From positions 1 through 29,947 of the forward strand of contig SYDD01000171.1 in the NCBI GenBank assembly GCA_005786775.1: 29,947 nucleotides of DNA, written 5' to 3'. The notes under the pieces are model-generated. The model saw nothing but the letters and a program-made list of their open reading frames with translations. It did not search any database and was not told the DNA's origin. Position numbers and translations under genes: made by a program. Origin of the DNA: Opitutaceae bacterium (GTDB lineage: Bacteria > Verrucomicrobiota > Verrucomicrobiia > Opitutales > Opitutaceae). Positions 21,248 through 29,947 of the stretch are shown here, one piece after another (within the stretch, counting starts at the first letter, position 1; each line of letters begins with the position of its first letter).

Positions 21248-21727
21248 TCACCCGACGCGTTCGAGGGCGGAACGGGTCAGGCGGCAGAGGTGCCACTCTG
21301 GGAGGCGCTGCGCGCCAAGGCGCTCGTAGAAGGCGATCGCGGGCTGGTTCCAGTCGAGCACGTTCCATTCGAGGCGTCCGCAGCCGCGGGCGCAGGCGAG
21401 GCGCGCGACGTGGCGCAGGAGCGCGCCGCCAATACCGCGGCCGCGGAGCGCGGGCGTCACAAACAGATCTTCGAGGTGAATGCCGGGGCGGGCGAGGAAG
21501 GTAGAGTAGGTTGGGAAGAACAGGGCGAAACCCGCGGGCTGGGCGTCCCAGAGTGCGAGCACGCATTCGGCGGCGGGCGTCCCCGCGGCGGGGAAAAGGG
21601 TTGCGCGCAGGCGCTCCGGGGTGGCCTCGACTTGGTCGAGCAGGCGCTCGTAGGCCGCAAGGTCACGGATAAAGCCGAGGATGACCGGCACGTCGGCCGG
21701 GGTGGCGGGGCGCAAGTCGAGGGGCAT
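21248..21727 (-). CDS. GNAT acetyltransferase, diamine (SSAT)-like
   Basis: This 159-residue GNAT protein resembles the spermidine/spermine or thialysine N-acetyltransferase group. It begins with LRPATPADVPVILGFIRDLAAYE, has the central HLEDLFVTPALRGRGIGGALL (acetyl-CoA motif RGRGIG), and ends with VLDWNQPAIAFYERLGAQ, all in the order seen in SAT1/SAT2. The substrate is likely a polyamine-like or small amine, by family. The start ATG at 21727 is 64 bases downstream of the second CFA-like methyltransferase, with a small hairpin between. Confidence 0.87.
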   Translation of the reverse strand: MPLDLRPATPADVPVILGFIRDLAAYERLLDQVEATPERLRATLFPAAGTPAAECVLALWDAQPAGFALFFPTYSTFLARPGIHLEDLFVTPALRGRGIGGALLRHVARLACARGCGRLEWNVLDWNQPAIAFYERLGAQRLPEWHLCRLTRSALERVG

Positions 21728-21757
21728 CGGGTCATCCCGGCGGCAAGGCGGCCGGAA

Positions 21758-21772
21758 GGCGAACCTTTCGCC
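21758..21772 (-). terminator. Small hairpin between the CFA-like methyltransferase and GNAT genes
   Basis: Read on the - strand, GGCGAA-AGG-TTCGCC is a perfect 6-bp stem with a 3-base loop, followed by only two T. It may be an attenuator or processing site ending the lipid operon; it lacks a full U-tract. Confidence 0.3.
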
Positions 21773-21791
21773 GAGGGGGGCGCGGCCGGCC

Positions 21792-22802
21792 TCAGGGCTT
21801 ACGAAAGAGGTAGTGGCTGACGATCCACTCCTCGCCGCCGCGGTAGCCCCAGAGTTCAGCGCAGGCGAGGTAGAACACCCGCCAGTAGGCCCACCAGCGG
21901 ATCTCCTGGCCGGCGCCGTAGGTCTGGCGGAACAACGGGAGGATCTCGGCGCGATGCCGATCCATGTTTTTCAGCCAGTGCTCCGCCGTGCGCTGGTAGT
22001 GGCTCCCGTTGACCTTCCAGTCGGCCTCGAGCCGTAGGTCGTCTTGGAAGGCGAGGAGCAGATCGTGTGACGGCATCTGGCCCCCGGTGAAGAAGTAGCG
22101 CGACATCCAGTCGGTCGCGTCCCGCGCCACGAAGTGGTACGCGAGCCGCTGGTGGGTAAAGATGTGCACGAACAGCAGCCCGCCCGGGCGGAGCCAAGCC
22201 GCCACTTTTCCCAGCAGGCGCTGGTAGTTCTTCATGTGCTCAAACATCTCGACGGACACGACCCGGTCGAACTGCGCGCCGGGCAATTCGAGGGCGTTCA
22301 TGTCTTGGGTGAAGATGCGCACGTTGCTGAGGCCGCGGCGGCGGGCTTCCGCCTCGATGTGCTCCCGCTGGGTGCGTGAATTGGAGACGCCGGTAATGCG
22401 CGCCCGGGGGAAACGTTCCGCGAGATAGAGGGAGAGCGAGCCCCAGCCGCAGCCGAGCTCGAGAATGTCCTGCCCGTCCGCGATCCGCGCCCGCTCGACG
22501 TAGAGCGCCAGCATCAGCTCCTCCGCCTCATCGAGGGTCTCGGTACCTTTCGGGTAGAGGCAGCCCGAGTATTTCAGCCGGCGGCCGAGGCAGAGCCGGT
22601 AGAATTCAGTCGGCACTTCGTAGTGCTGCTCGTTGGCGGCGCGGGTGTCCTCGGCGATCGGCCGCGTGCGCAGATCGGCGATATAGGCGTCGCGCTGGTA
22701 CCGGCCCGCCTCCTCGCGCAGCCGCTGCGCGAGCAAACGCCGGATGCCCCAGCGGAGCAGCGGGTCGGGCAGGAGATCCTTCTCGAGCAGGGTATCGATC
22801 AT
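21792..22802 (-). CDS. CFA-synthase-like SAM methyltransferase (second copy)
   Basis: This 336-residue methyltransferase belongs to the broad cyclopropane-fatty-acyl-phospholipid synthase / coclaurine-N-methyltransferase-like family. It has the HYEVPTEFY block (residues 60-68) that replaces HYDLSNDFF of true CFA synthases, the SAM motif LELGCGWGS (114-122), VSVEMFEHMKNY in the middle and WWAYWRVFYLACAELWGY near the end. It differs strongly from the other CFA-like protein in this operon, so the two likely act at different steps or on different acceptors. The ATG at 22802 overlaps the DUF1295 stop by 4 bases, giving tight coupling. The exact acceptor (lipid, unsaturated acyl chain or amine) is unknown. 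Confidence 0.85.
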   Translation of the reverse strand: MIDTLLEKDLLPDPLLRWGIRRLLAQRLREEAGRYQRDAYIADLRTRPIAEDTRAANEQHYEVPTEFYRLCLGRRLKYSGCLYPKGTETLDEAEELMLALYVERARIADGQDILELGCGWGSLSLYLAERFPRARITGVSNSRTQREHIEAEARRRGLSNVRIFTQDMNALELPGAQFDRVVSVEMFEHMKNYQRLLGKVAAWLRPGGLLFVHIFTHQRLAYHFVARDATDWMSRYFFTGGQMPSHDLLLAFQDDLRLEADWKVNGSHYQRTAEHWLKNMDRHRAEILPLFRQTYGAGQEIRWWAYWRVFYLACAELWGYRGGEEWIVSHYLFRKP

Positions 22803-23605
22803 GGGGAAGGGGGGGCGGGCGGGCGACGGGGGAACCACGGCACGAAGGCGCTGGTGGTCGCCTGGTAGCGGCGGTAAGCTTCGCCCTTGCTGCGCACCGC
22901 CTGCTCCTCGGTCAGCGGGATTCCGGTCACGCGCAGGAGCAAGTAGAGGATCGTCGCGGGAGCGGTGATCGTGATCCAGCCGCCGGGCGAGCCGAGGGCG
23001 AGGAGGAAGAAGGCCACCCAGATGAGCCACTCGAAGAAGTAGTTCGGGTGCCGACTGTACCGCCAGAGTCCGCGGTCGCAGACGGCTCCACGGTTGGCCG
23101 GGTCGCGCTTAAAGGCCGCGAGCTGGGCGTCGGCCAGCGCCTCGCCGAGGAGAGCGATCACCCAGAGCAGTACCCCGGCTAACTCCAGCGAGTGCCACGC
23201 CGGGGTGGGGTTGCGCGCGACCAGTAAGAACGCGAGTCCGAGCCAGATTACCGAAGCCGCTTGGAGTTGGAAGAAGCCGAACATCTTCGACGCGAATTGG
23301 CCTGCCCAGTCGCGCCGAAGGAGGGCGTAGCGGGCATCTTCCACCGGGTGGTGGCCTGCGACGCGGCGGAGCAGGTGGGTGCCCAGGCGGAGGCTCCAGA
23401 GGCCGGCGAGGGCCGCTACGAGGGCGCGGCGCGGTCCCCAACCACCAGCGGCGAACGCGTAAAACCAGGCCAGGCCGGCGAAGGCGTACGACCACGCGAC
23501 GTCGACGATCCCGTAGTTGTCGAGCCGCCGCGCGAGGAGGTAAAGGCCTGCGAAGCCTCCCGAAAGGCCGGCGAACGCGAGGAGGAGCAGGGCGGGGGCG
23601 GACAT
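22799..23605 (-). CDS. DUF1295 membrane protein (steroid 5-alpha-reductase-like)
   Basis: This 268-residue integral membrane protein has about seven hydrophobic helices. The C-terminal signature GLWRYSRHPNYFFEWLIWVAFF and the later EEQAVRSKGEAYRRYQ define the DUF1295 / steroid 5-alpha-reductase C-terminal family, whose members bind NADPH or act on lipid substrates. In this operon it could reduce a C=C bond in a modified acyl chain, but that is inference. The start is the ATG at 23605, 7 bases after the DUF2062 stop. It overlaps the next gene by 4 bases. Confidence 0.88.
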   Translation of the reverse strand: MSAPALLLLAFAGLSGGFAGLYLLARRLDNYGIVDVAWSYAFAGLAWFYAFAAGGWGPRRALVAALAGLWSLRLGTHLLRRVAGHHPVEDARYALLRRDWAGQFASKMFGFFQLQAASVIWLGLAFLLVARNPTPAWHSLELAGVLLWVIALLGEALADAQLAAFKRDPANRGAVCDRGLWRYSRHPNYFFEWLIWVAFFLLALGSPGGWITITAPATILYLLLRVTGIPLTEEQAVRSKGEAYRRYQATTSAFVPWFPRRPPAPPSP

Positions 23606-23612
23606 GGCAGGG

Positions 23613-24146
23613 TTACGCCCCGGCAGGGACGGCGGACGCCCGGCGGATCCGGCCGGCGGTGCGGGTGAAGACGGGCACCAGGGGCAGATAGAGCGCCGCG
23701 GCGAGCAGCGGCGCGGTCACGAGCCAGGCGGTCAACGCGTGGACGCCCGCCCAGCCGAAACGGGTGAGAAACTCACTCCAAGACGCTCGGGCAAAGACCT
23801 CCAACATGGTGGTAACGGTGAAGGCGCCCGCTGGCGCGCCCCAGATTAGCTCGCCGGCGCGTACGTAGGGCAAAATCAGCAGCAGCTGGAGCGGGCCGAG
23901 GAGCTGGTTCCAGCCCTGGAGGAGGGGCTGATTGAGCCGGAGCACTACGCCCACGCCGAGGTTTAGCAGCGAGGTGAAGCCGAGGAACGGGAAGAGCGAG
24001 CAGACCGAGCCGACGGCAAGGGTCACCGCTAGCTTTCGCGGGGTCACGCCCTGCAGTAGCTGGCGTCGCAGGGGCTCGAGCAGGCGCCGGCGCCAGAAGC
24101 CCCCGGCGGGCGACCCCGGGGGGAGTTCCGGGGAAGGCGAGCTCAT
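23613..24146 (-). CDS. DUF2062 membrane protein
   Basis: This 177-residue membrane protein begins with a Pro-rich leader and RRRLLEPLRRQLLQGVTPRKLA, then has the DUF2062 core AVGSVCSLFPFLGFTSLLNLGVGVVLRLNQPLL, and further helices to about residue 165. The family has unknown function and is often placed with lipid or glycosyltransferase genes. I prefer the ATG at 24146, which overlaps the DUF1475 stop as ATGA; the longer frame to 24419 runs through DUF1475. It is probably an accessory protein of the lipid-modification operon. Confidence 0.82.
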   Translation of the reverse strand: MSSPSPELPPGSPAGGFWRRRLLEPLRRQLLQGVTPRKLAVTLAVGSVCSLFPFLGFTSLLNLGVGVVLRLNQPLLQGWNQLLGPLQLLLILPYVRAGELIWGAPAGAFTVTTMLEVFARASWSEFLTRFGWAGVHALTAWLVTAPLLAAALYLPLVPVFTRTAGRIRRASAVPAGA

Positions 24147-24538
24147 GCGAGCAGGTAAATGCCCACGCCGGCGGCGGCGAGTAGCGCGGGCAGCACCGGT
24201 GAGCCGGCGTTTACGCGCGTGATGACGGGCGCGACGGAACCGTCCGCCGGGATGCGGAAGAGCTCCCGCAGGCAGTAGGTCGCCATCGCCAGATTGCCCA
24301 GCGCGAGGATCGCGACGAGCCACAGCAGACGCGCCGCGGCCGTAGGCTCCTTCCACGCTACCCAGAGGTAGAAGGTCACGAAACCCCAGTACGCGTCGGC
24401 CATTGCGGCGATGAACCACGGATGACCCCAGACCGTACGCGGCAATTCCGACAGCGGCGTGTGCAGGCTAGCCCACACGGTCACCCCGAGCATCGAGGCG
24501 AGGATTAGGACGAACAAGAGACGGAGGGCGATGACCAT
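24143..24538 (-). CDS. DUF1475 small membrane protein
   Basis: This 131-residue hydrophobic protein has about four helices (residues 4-24, 43-63, 69-90 and 112-130). The DUF1475 block WGHPWFIAAMADAYWGFVTFYLWVAWKE is clear. Function is unknown. It starts 1 base into the CFA synthase stop (TGATG) and overlaps the DUF2062 start by 4 bases, so it is firmly inside the operon. It may form a membrane scaffold for the soluble methyltransferases. Confidence 0.85.
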   Translation of the reverse strand: MVIALRLLFVLILASMLGVTVWASLHTPLSELPRTVWGHPWFIAAMADAYWGFVTFYLWVAWKEPTAAARLLWLVAILALGNLAMATYCLRELFRIPADGSVAPVITRVNAGSPVLPALLAAAGVGIYLLA

Positions 24539-25833
24539 CAGAGGGGGCGGGCGCAGAGCGCAGGGTTATTGGCGCGGCTGTGCAAGGTGTGGACGACCGA
24601 GATGTTGCGCCCGGCGAAGGCTGCCTCGCAGTAGCACAGGTAGTAGGTCCATTTGCGAATGAAGCGGTCCTCGAAACCCAAGGCCCGTACCGCGTCGAGG
24701 CGCGCGTGGAAAGCCTCTCGCCATAGGCGCAGGGTGCGCGCGTAGTCGGTGCCGAAGTCGTCGAGCGCGTGCAGCGTGAGCCCTCCCGCGTCTGCAAGCA
24801 GGCCGTTCATCCGGTTGAGCGAGAGTAGCAGCGAGCCGGGGAAGACGTGCTTCTGGATGAAGTCCACCCCGCGGCGGAACTCGTCGTAGCGCGCGTCCGG
24901 GCAGGTGATGAACTGGAGCGCCACAAGACCGTGGGGCGCGAGGAGGCGGGAGACCGCCTGCGCGAAGACCGTCTGGTTGCGGTGACCCACCGCTTCGAGC
25001 ATCTCGATGGACACGATCTTGTCGAAGCGGCCGGTCATATCCCGGAAGTCGCGCAGCTGGACGTCGACGCGGTCCGTTAGGCCTGCGGCCGCCACGCGCC
25101 TTAACGCGAGCTCGTGTTGCGCCGGCGAGAGGGTGATGGTGGTTACGTGACAGCCGTGGGTGCCGGCGGCGTGCAGCGCCCAGCCGCCCCAGCCGGTTCC
25201 GATCTCGAGCACGCGGTCGCCGGGTTGCAGGCGCAGGTGGCGGCAGAGCGCCTCGTTCTTCTCGCGCTGGGCCTGTTCGAGGGACAGGTCGGGTGCGCCC
25301 GCGGGCCAGCGGGCCGAGGAGTACATCAGCGACGGGTCGAGCCACAGGGCGAAAAAGTCGTTCGAGAGATCGTAGTGTTCTGCGATGTTGCGCCGCGCGA
25401 TCCTTCGGGTGTTCGGGCGCAGCAGGTGCCCGATGCGGTTTGCGCCGCGTAGTAGGTTCAGCGCCCAGTCACGAGTCCGCTGGGAGCCCGAGAGGGTAGG
25501 CGCCGTCTCCACGTTACGGACGAAGTGTGCGATCACGGCGGTGAGGTCCGGCGTCTCCCAGTCGCCGTCCACGAACGACTCGCCGAAGCCGATGTCACCC
25601 GACCAGAAGCATTTCCGGAAGAAGGCCTCGCGGCGCACGCGGATGAGGGCGTGGGGGCCGGGTCCGGCCGGGTCGCCGATGACGTGCGCGCCGCCGCCGG
25701 GCAATTCCAGCCGCAGGCACCCGCGGTCCATCCCCGCGAGGGCGTCGAGCACGAGGCGGCGGCTAAAGGAGGGGGCGGCGGCGCGGGCGGCGGCGGCTGT
25801 CCCGGGGGAGACGGTGGTGGAGGGGGAACTCAT
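24538..25833 (-). CDS. Cyclopropane-fatty-acyl-phospholipid synthase family methyltransferase
   Basis: It transfers a methyl or methylene group from SAM to the double bond of membrane-phospholipid acyl chains. The 431-residue protein has an N-terminal acyl/lipid-binding region (FFWSGDIGFGE-like FFRKCFWSGDIGFGESFVDG, residues 71-90), HYDLSNDFFALWLDPS (153-168), SAM motif VLEIGTGWGGW (208-218), SIEMLEAVG with Glu280, DYARTL with Tyr364, and YYLCYCEAAF with Cys402. Compared from memory with E. coli Cfa, the bicarbonate-site Cys139 is Ser173 (YSSARW) and His266 is Gln307 (ALQFIT), while Glu239 and Tyr317 are kept. Those changes recur in a large non-enterobacterial subfamily that includes cyclopropane and methyl-fatty-acid enzymes. 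The ATG at 25833 overlaps the DUF1365 stop by 4 bases. Confidence 0.92.
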   Translation of the reverse strand: MSSPSTTVSPGTAAAARAAAPSFSRRLVLDALAGMDRGCLRLELPGGGAHVIGDPAGPGPHALIRVRREAFFRKCFWSGDIGFGESFVDGDWETPDLTAVIAHFVRNVETAPTLSGSQRTRDWALNLLRGANRIGHLLRPNTRRIARRNIAEHYDLSNDFFALWLDPSLMYSSARWPAGAPDLSLEQAQREKNEALCRHLRLQPGDRVLEIGTGWGGWALHAAGTHGCHVTTITLSPAQHELALRRVAAAGLTDRVDVQLRDFRDMTGRFDKIVSIEMLEAVGHRNQTVFAQAVSRLLAPHGLVALQFITCPDARYDEFRRGVDFIQKHVFPGSLLLSLNRMNGLLADAGGLTLHALDDFGTDYARTLRLWREAFHARLDAVRALGFEDRFIRKWTYYLCYCEAAFAGRNISVVHTLHSRANNPALCARPL

Positions 25834-26702
25834 GACACGGACGGGGCGGACGGGACGGGGGTGGGCTTGAGGGAGGAGTGGGGCCGGTAAAGGTCCCGCT
25901 GGTCGGCGGCGCGCGCCGCCTTCGCGAACCAGGGCACGCGCTTCGCCCACAGCAGGAGGGCGTGCCAATGGATGAGGGAAATGACGCGGAGCGTCAGCAA
26001 CGGATACTTGAGCGTAAACCAGGCGAGCCGGCCGGTGGTGAGCGCACGGCACGGACCGGCCAGGGTGCTGGTGAGGGTGCGCTCCTCGCCGACGTAGTCG
26101 TCGATGCGAATCGCGATTTGGTCCCCTGGTAGGCGCAGGTGGAAGTCGAAAGCGACGTCTACGTCGGAATAGGGAGACACGTAGAACTGCTTGGGCACCC
26201 GGATCCGGAACACGCCGCGGACCGCGTCCGCCGGATCAGCCGGGACGAAAAAGGGCTTCATCTCGCGGAACGTGTTAGTCACCTCGGCGATGGCACCAAG
26301 GGGCCGCCCGTCCCGGTCGCGGCAAAAGTAAAAAGAGACGGGGTTGAACAGGTAGCCGGCGATCCGGGGCAGAGAGACCAGCAGCACGGTCCCGTCCGCG
26401 AGGTCGATGCCGTGGTCCCGGAGGTACGCGGCCACGCGTCCCTTGAGCCCGCCGGGGGCGGTCCGGGTGGAGGCTGAGGGGGTGGGCCCAACGGGGTGGC
26501 GCGGCTCGTCCACCGGCAGGAAGTCGCTCTCGTAAAGAGCGTAGAGATGCCGCCGGTTGTGGCCGAACAGGCCGATGCGCCGGGGCAGCTCCGGCAACTC
26601 GTCGAGGTCGAGAGCGAAGAGGAAGATCCGGTACGCGAAGCGGTGGCGTCGCGGCGAGAACCGCGCGTGCATCACCTCGCATTCGTACAGGCAGGACTTC
26701 AT
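25830..26702 (-). CDS. DUF1365 protein
   Basis: This 290-residue protein shows the DUF1365 pattern: CLYECEVMHARFSPRRHRFAYRIFLFALDLDEL at the start, then LLVSLPRIAGYLFNPVSFYFCRD, AEVTNTFREMKPF, KQFYVSPYSDVD and a hydrophobic LTLRVISLIHWHALLLWAKRVP tail. It is mostly soluble, with a possible membrane-associating C-terminus. The function is unknown, but it almost always sits between an FAD amine-oxidase-like gene and a CFA-type methyltransferase in proteobacteria, as here. The ATG at 26702 is chosen over an upstream in-frame extension because MKSCLYECEV is the conserved opening. Confidence 0.92.
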   Translation of the reverse strand: MKSCLYECEVMHARFSPRRHRFAYRIFLFALDLDELPELPRRIGLFGHNRRHLYALYESDFLPVDEPRHPVGPTPSASTRTAPGGLKGRVAAYLRDHGIDLADGTVLLVSLPRIAGYLFNPVSFYFCRDRDGRPLGAIAEVTNTFREMKPFFVPADPADAVRGVFRIRVPKQFYVSPYSDVDVAFDFHLRLPGDQIAIRIDDYVGEERTLTSTLAGPCRALTTGRLAWFTLKYPLLTLRVISLIHWHALLLWAKRVPWFAKAARAADQRDLYRPHSSLKPTPVPSAPSVS

Positions 26703-26834
26703 CTTCGGACCAGCGTCGGGTCTACTTCCGCGGGGTCGGGGCGGATGCGGGCGCGAGGCGGCAGCGGGAAGACGCAACCGGGCCGCGGCGCCGGTGGCAA
26801 GGACTCGATCGTGAAATCTCCGGGGGCGGCCCGC
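26703..26834. other. 132-base spacer inside the lipid operon
   Basis: This is the largest gap between the FAD protein and the second CFA-like gene. I see no reading frame, hairpin with U-tract, or clear promoter. It may contain a secondary promoter or simply be spacer. Confidence 0.4.
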
Positions 26835-28127
26835 TTAGCCGCGCTGCGCCCATGGATCGCCGCCCAGGAGCAGTTCGGCCACCCGGACGGCGCTCAGGAG
26901 CCCGTCTTCGTGGAACCCGTAGCGCTGCCACGCCCCCGCGAAATAGGTCTCGGTCGACCCCTGGGCGGCGGCGTTCAGGGCGGGAATCTCGGCCTGCGCC
27001 CGCACCGCCCCCAGGCTGAAAAGGGGGTGCTCGTAGGCCAGCCGGCGCAGCACGCGCGCCGGATCGATTGCCTCGGGGCGGCCGATGCTCACGAAGTAGT
27101 TCTCCCGGTCGGAGACGCCCTGCAGCGAGTTCATCCAGTAGTGGGTCGCGGTGGCCGCGCGGCCGTCCGGCCCTTGGTTGATCTCGTAATTCCAGCTCGC
27201 CCACGCGAGCCGCGTCCGGGGCATCACCCGCGCGTCGGTGTGCACGGTCGCGGGATTGGGCTGGTAGTGGAACTCGGCCAGAACGCGCCGCTCGGCCGGG
27301 GTGGGATCCGCCAGCAGCCGCAGGGCCTGGTCGCCGTGGCAGGCGAGGATCACCCGCTCGAAGCGCTCCGTCGCCCCGTTGCCCGTGGTCAGCTCCACGC
27401 CGCCGGCGGCGCGGCGCACGCGCGTCACCGGGCAGCCGGTGCGGATGCGGTCGCGCCAGCCCGCGGTCAGCTTCTCCACGTAGGCGCGGGAGCCGCCGTC
27501 GACCGTCCACCAGGGATGCTGGGTGCGCAGCCCGAGGAAGCCGTGGTTGTGGAAGAAGCGCAGGAGGGTGGTGGCCGGGAAGGCCAGCATCAGCTCGGGG
27601 GGCGTGCTCCATACCGCGGAGCTCATCGGCACCAGGTAAAGATCGAGGAAGTCCTGGCCGTAGCCGCGGCGCCGCACGAACTCCCCGAGCGATTCCGCCC
27701 CAGCTGCGGGATCCTCCAGCGCGGCGACCGCCTCACCGTTGAAGCGGTTGATCGTCCGCAGTAGCCGCCAGAACCGCGGCCGCAGCAGGTTACGCCGCTG
27801 CGCGAAAAGGTGGTTCAGCGAGGAGCCGCAGTACTCGAGTCCGCTGCCGGTGTGCCGGACGCTGAACGACATCGAGGTCGGCTTCACCGGCACCGCCAGC
27901 TCCCGGAACAGCCGGGTGAGGTGCGGGTAGGTGACGAGGTTGAACACCATGAACCCCGTGTCGAAGGCGACGTCCCGGCCCGTGCCCGGTTCGGGCACGT
28001 CGACGGTGTGGGAATGCCCGCCGACCCTCGGGTCCTGCTCGAAGACCGTGACGTCGTGCGTGTGGCGCAGGAAGTGCGCGCAGCCCAGACCGGCGATGCC
28101 GGAGCCGACAATGGCGAGGGAGGACAC
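26835..28127 (-). CDS. FAD/NAD(P)-binding amine-oxidase-like oxidoreductase
   Basis: This 430-residue flavoprotein begins with a dinucleotide-binding motif GSGIAG (residues 8-13) in SLAIVGSGIAGLGCAHFL and the second acidic strand VTVFEQDPRVGGHSHTVDV. Downstream are VAFDTGFMVFN, FLGLRTQHPWWTVDGGSRAYVEKL, and a C-terminal FAD-contact segment YFAGAWQRYGFHEDGLLSAVRVAELL. It is the amine-oxidase-like partner routinely found with DUF1365 and CFA-type genes, probably oxidising or reducing the modified acyl chain; the exact reaction is not known from sequence. GTG at 28127 is the start. The gap to the desaturase readthrough end at 28177 is 49 bases. Confidence 0.92.
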   Translation of the reverse strand: MSSLAIVGSGIAGLGCAHFLRHTHDVTVFEQDPRVGGHSHTVDVPEPGTGRDVAFDTGFMVFNLVTYPHLTRLFRELAVPVKPTSMSFSVRHTGSGLEYCGSSLNHLFAQRRNLLRPRFWRLLRTINRFNGEAVAALEDPAAGAESLGEFVRRRGYGQDFLDLYLVPMSSAVWSTPPELMLAFPATTLLRFFHNHGFLGLRTQHPWWTVDGGSRAYVEKLTAGWRDRIRTGCPVTRVRRAAGGVELTTGNGATERFERVILACHGDQALRLLADPTPAERRVLAEFHYQPNPATVHTDARVMPRTRLAWASWNYEINQGPDGRAATATHYWMNSLQGVSDRENYFVSIGRPEAIDPARVLRRLAYEHPLFSLGAVRAQAEIPALNAAAQGSTETYFAGAWQRYGFHEDGLLSAVRVAELLLGGDPWAQRG

Positions 28128-28176
28128 GGGCGGGAGCGGTTGCGCTCAGGGGAGGCCGCGGCCCGGAAGGCCGGCC

Positions 28177-28461
28177 TCAGCGGGTCTCCGGCCGCGCGTC
28201 CGTCGCGCGTTCAGTGGCCGGAGCGCCGTCAGCCTTTTCCGGCAGCTTCGTCCCCGCGGCGGTGGCGGTGGCGACGGCGATGGCGGCGGCGGCGGGCACG
28301 ACCCGCCTCAGCGGCGAGACGTCGAGGTGCACCTCGCGGGCCCGGCGGGCGGCCACGATGCTGTGCGCGTGGTCGGCGCGGGCCGCCTCCTCCATCACGG
28401 ACTTCGGCACCGCCTTGAGGCCCCAGATGAGGCCGGTCCAGGAGAGCGCCTTGAGGCCGTA
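28177..28461 (-). other. C-terminal tail of the desaturase beyond an in-frame TAG
   Basis: Directly after the TAG at 28462-28464 the same frame continues as YGLKALSWTGLIWGLKAVP, the normal continuation of acyl-CoA desaturases (usually EIDxTYYGLKxLSxxGLxWDLKxVP). It stays open for 94 codons to a TGA at 28177-28179, with an Ala-rich and Thr/Pro-rich end. Its similarity to the family strongly suggests the TAG replaced a Tyr codon. It has no likely start of its own apart from an ATG at about 28398. Confidence 0.75.
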
Positions 28462-29328
<867 letters not shown>

Positions 29329-29419
29329 GAAAAGGTCGGGCGGAGCCAACGGTCCCGCGGCGGGCCGTGCAAGCCGCCACTGCGTTCCCCGTGAAGTTTT
29401 TTTGCGCGCCTGGGCCGGC

Positions 29420-29947
29420 TCAGGGCGCGCCCGGCACGGCGAATTCGACCCAGACGATCTCCTGCGGTGGGCCATCGTCCGCCTGCGCAAGCCGGATCTC
29501 CCGCTCCCCGGGCCCCAGCCTCCCCGCGGGTAAACGGAAACGCACGGCGCGGGCCACACCGCCGCGGGGCGCTTGGTCCCCGCCATCCGTTCCCGCGGTG
29601 AGCTCCTGTCCATCGAGGGTCGCCTGCAGTCGGGCGGTGGCGATGCCCGGCCGTTCCGCCAGTCCTGCGACCAGCCACGCCTCTCCGTTGCCTGCGCCGG
29701 AGCCCGCGTCGAGGCGAATGGTGCCACCGGGGCGGGCGGGGAGCGGCAGCTGGACGCCGGCCGGGAAGCCCCGCGGCACGGTGTCGCGGTAGGTCACGAC
29801 GTGCCGGCGCGACTTGCCCGCCAGCGCCGCGGGCTCGAGGCCCTCGCGTAGCAAGCGCGCATAATCGGTCGCGCTGACCGGCCGCGTTTGGCTGTCCATC
29901 CAGTTGAACAGGTAGATCCCATCCGCCCCCTCGTGCCGCATTCGGGC
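29420..29947 (-). CDS. Glycoside-hydrolase-like protein, C-terminal part (partial at window end)
   Basis: The frame is open to the window edge, so the N-terminus lies beyond 29947; the ATG at 29941 is probably internal. The visible 175 residues start with ARMRHEGADGIYLFNW, a motif common at the end of TIM-barrel glycoside-hydrolase-like proteins of Verrucomicrobia and Planctomycetes (GADGIYLFN-W/F). It is followed by a beta-rich module (VPRGFPAGVQLPLPARPGGTI and later AVRFRLPAGRLGPGEREI) like a C-terminal accessory domain. The substrate is unknown. The gene is upstream of the desaturase on the same strand, 91 bases apart, and is unlikely to belong to the lipid operon. Confidence 0.6.
   Translation of the reverse strand, partial: ARMRHEGADGIYLFNWMDSQTRPVSATDYARLLREGLEPAALAGKSRRHVVTYRDTVPRGFPAGVQLPLPARPGGTIRLDAGSGAGNGEAWLVAGLAERPGIATARLQATLDGQELTAGTDGGDQAPRGGVARAVRFRLPAGRLGPGEREIRLAQADDGPPQEIVWVEFAVPGAP

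Overview
The window is a high-GC, gene-dense bacterial chromosome segment with 33 supported protein genes. I see no rRNA, tRNA, insertion sequence, phage gene or CRISPR array. The mix points to the Verrucomicrobia, probably an Opitutaceae-like lineage: a DUF1587/1592/1588/1585 cytochrome-type protein typical of Planctomycetes and Verrucomicrobia, unimodular QueF, short or absent Shine-Dalgarno sequences, and very GC-rich codon use. The lineage is inferred from family content, not from a marker gene.

Region 1 (1-6103, + strand): the C-terminal half of carbamoyl-phosphate synthase large subunit (carB), then purU (formyl-THF deformylase), a membrane-anchored TPR protein, and three genes of the 4-amino-4-deoxy-L-arabinose (L-Ara4N) pathway. 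The last three are a formyltransferase and a UDP-glucuronate decarboxylase/dehydrogenase, which are fused as ArnA in E. coli but separate here, plus an ArnD-like deformylase. ArnB, ArnC and ArnT are not in the window.

Region 2 (6150-13860, + strand): a large DUF1592-type secreted cytochrome protein, an M32 metallocarboxypeptidase overlapping a TatD-family hydrolase, and a compact ABC ATPase / FtsX-type permease / DUF3299 secreted protein unit. A hairpin at 13863-13898 separates this unit from the convergent TRAP transporter genes.

Region 3 (13903-18945, mixed strands): a tripartite TRAP transporter (dctP-dctQ-dctM, - strand) is divergent from queF, with an inverted repeat between them. Then come a structured 310-bp gap, a GNAT acetyltransferase, a tiny DUF2256 zinc-ribbon protein and a class I methyltransferase.

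Region 4 (19003-21121): an SRPBCC-fold protein is divergent from an unrecognised CxxC protein. A NarL-type response regulator follows it and is convergent with a free-standing Hpt phosphotransfer protein. No histidine kinase is present.

Region 5 (21248-29328, - strand): a long, tightly packed lipid-modification operon reads desaturase, FAD amine-oxidase-like protein, DUF1365, cyclopropane-fatty-acid-synthase-like methyltransferase, DUF1475, DUF2062, DUF1295, a second CFA-like methyltransferase, and finally a GNAT protein. The genes overlap by 1-4 bases at several junctions. Together they look like a route from a mono-unsaturated acyl chain to a methylated, cyclopropanated or further oxidised one. 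The desaturase frame is cut by a TAG codon where the conserved C-terminal tail continues. The window ends inside a probable glycoside-hydrolase-like gene.
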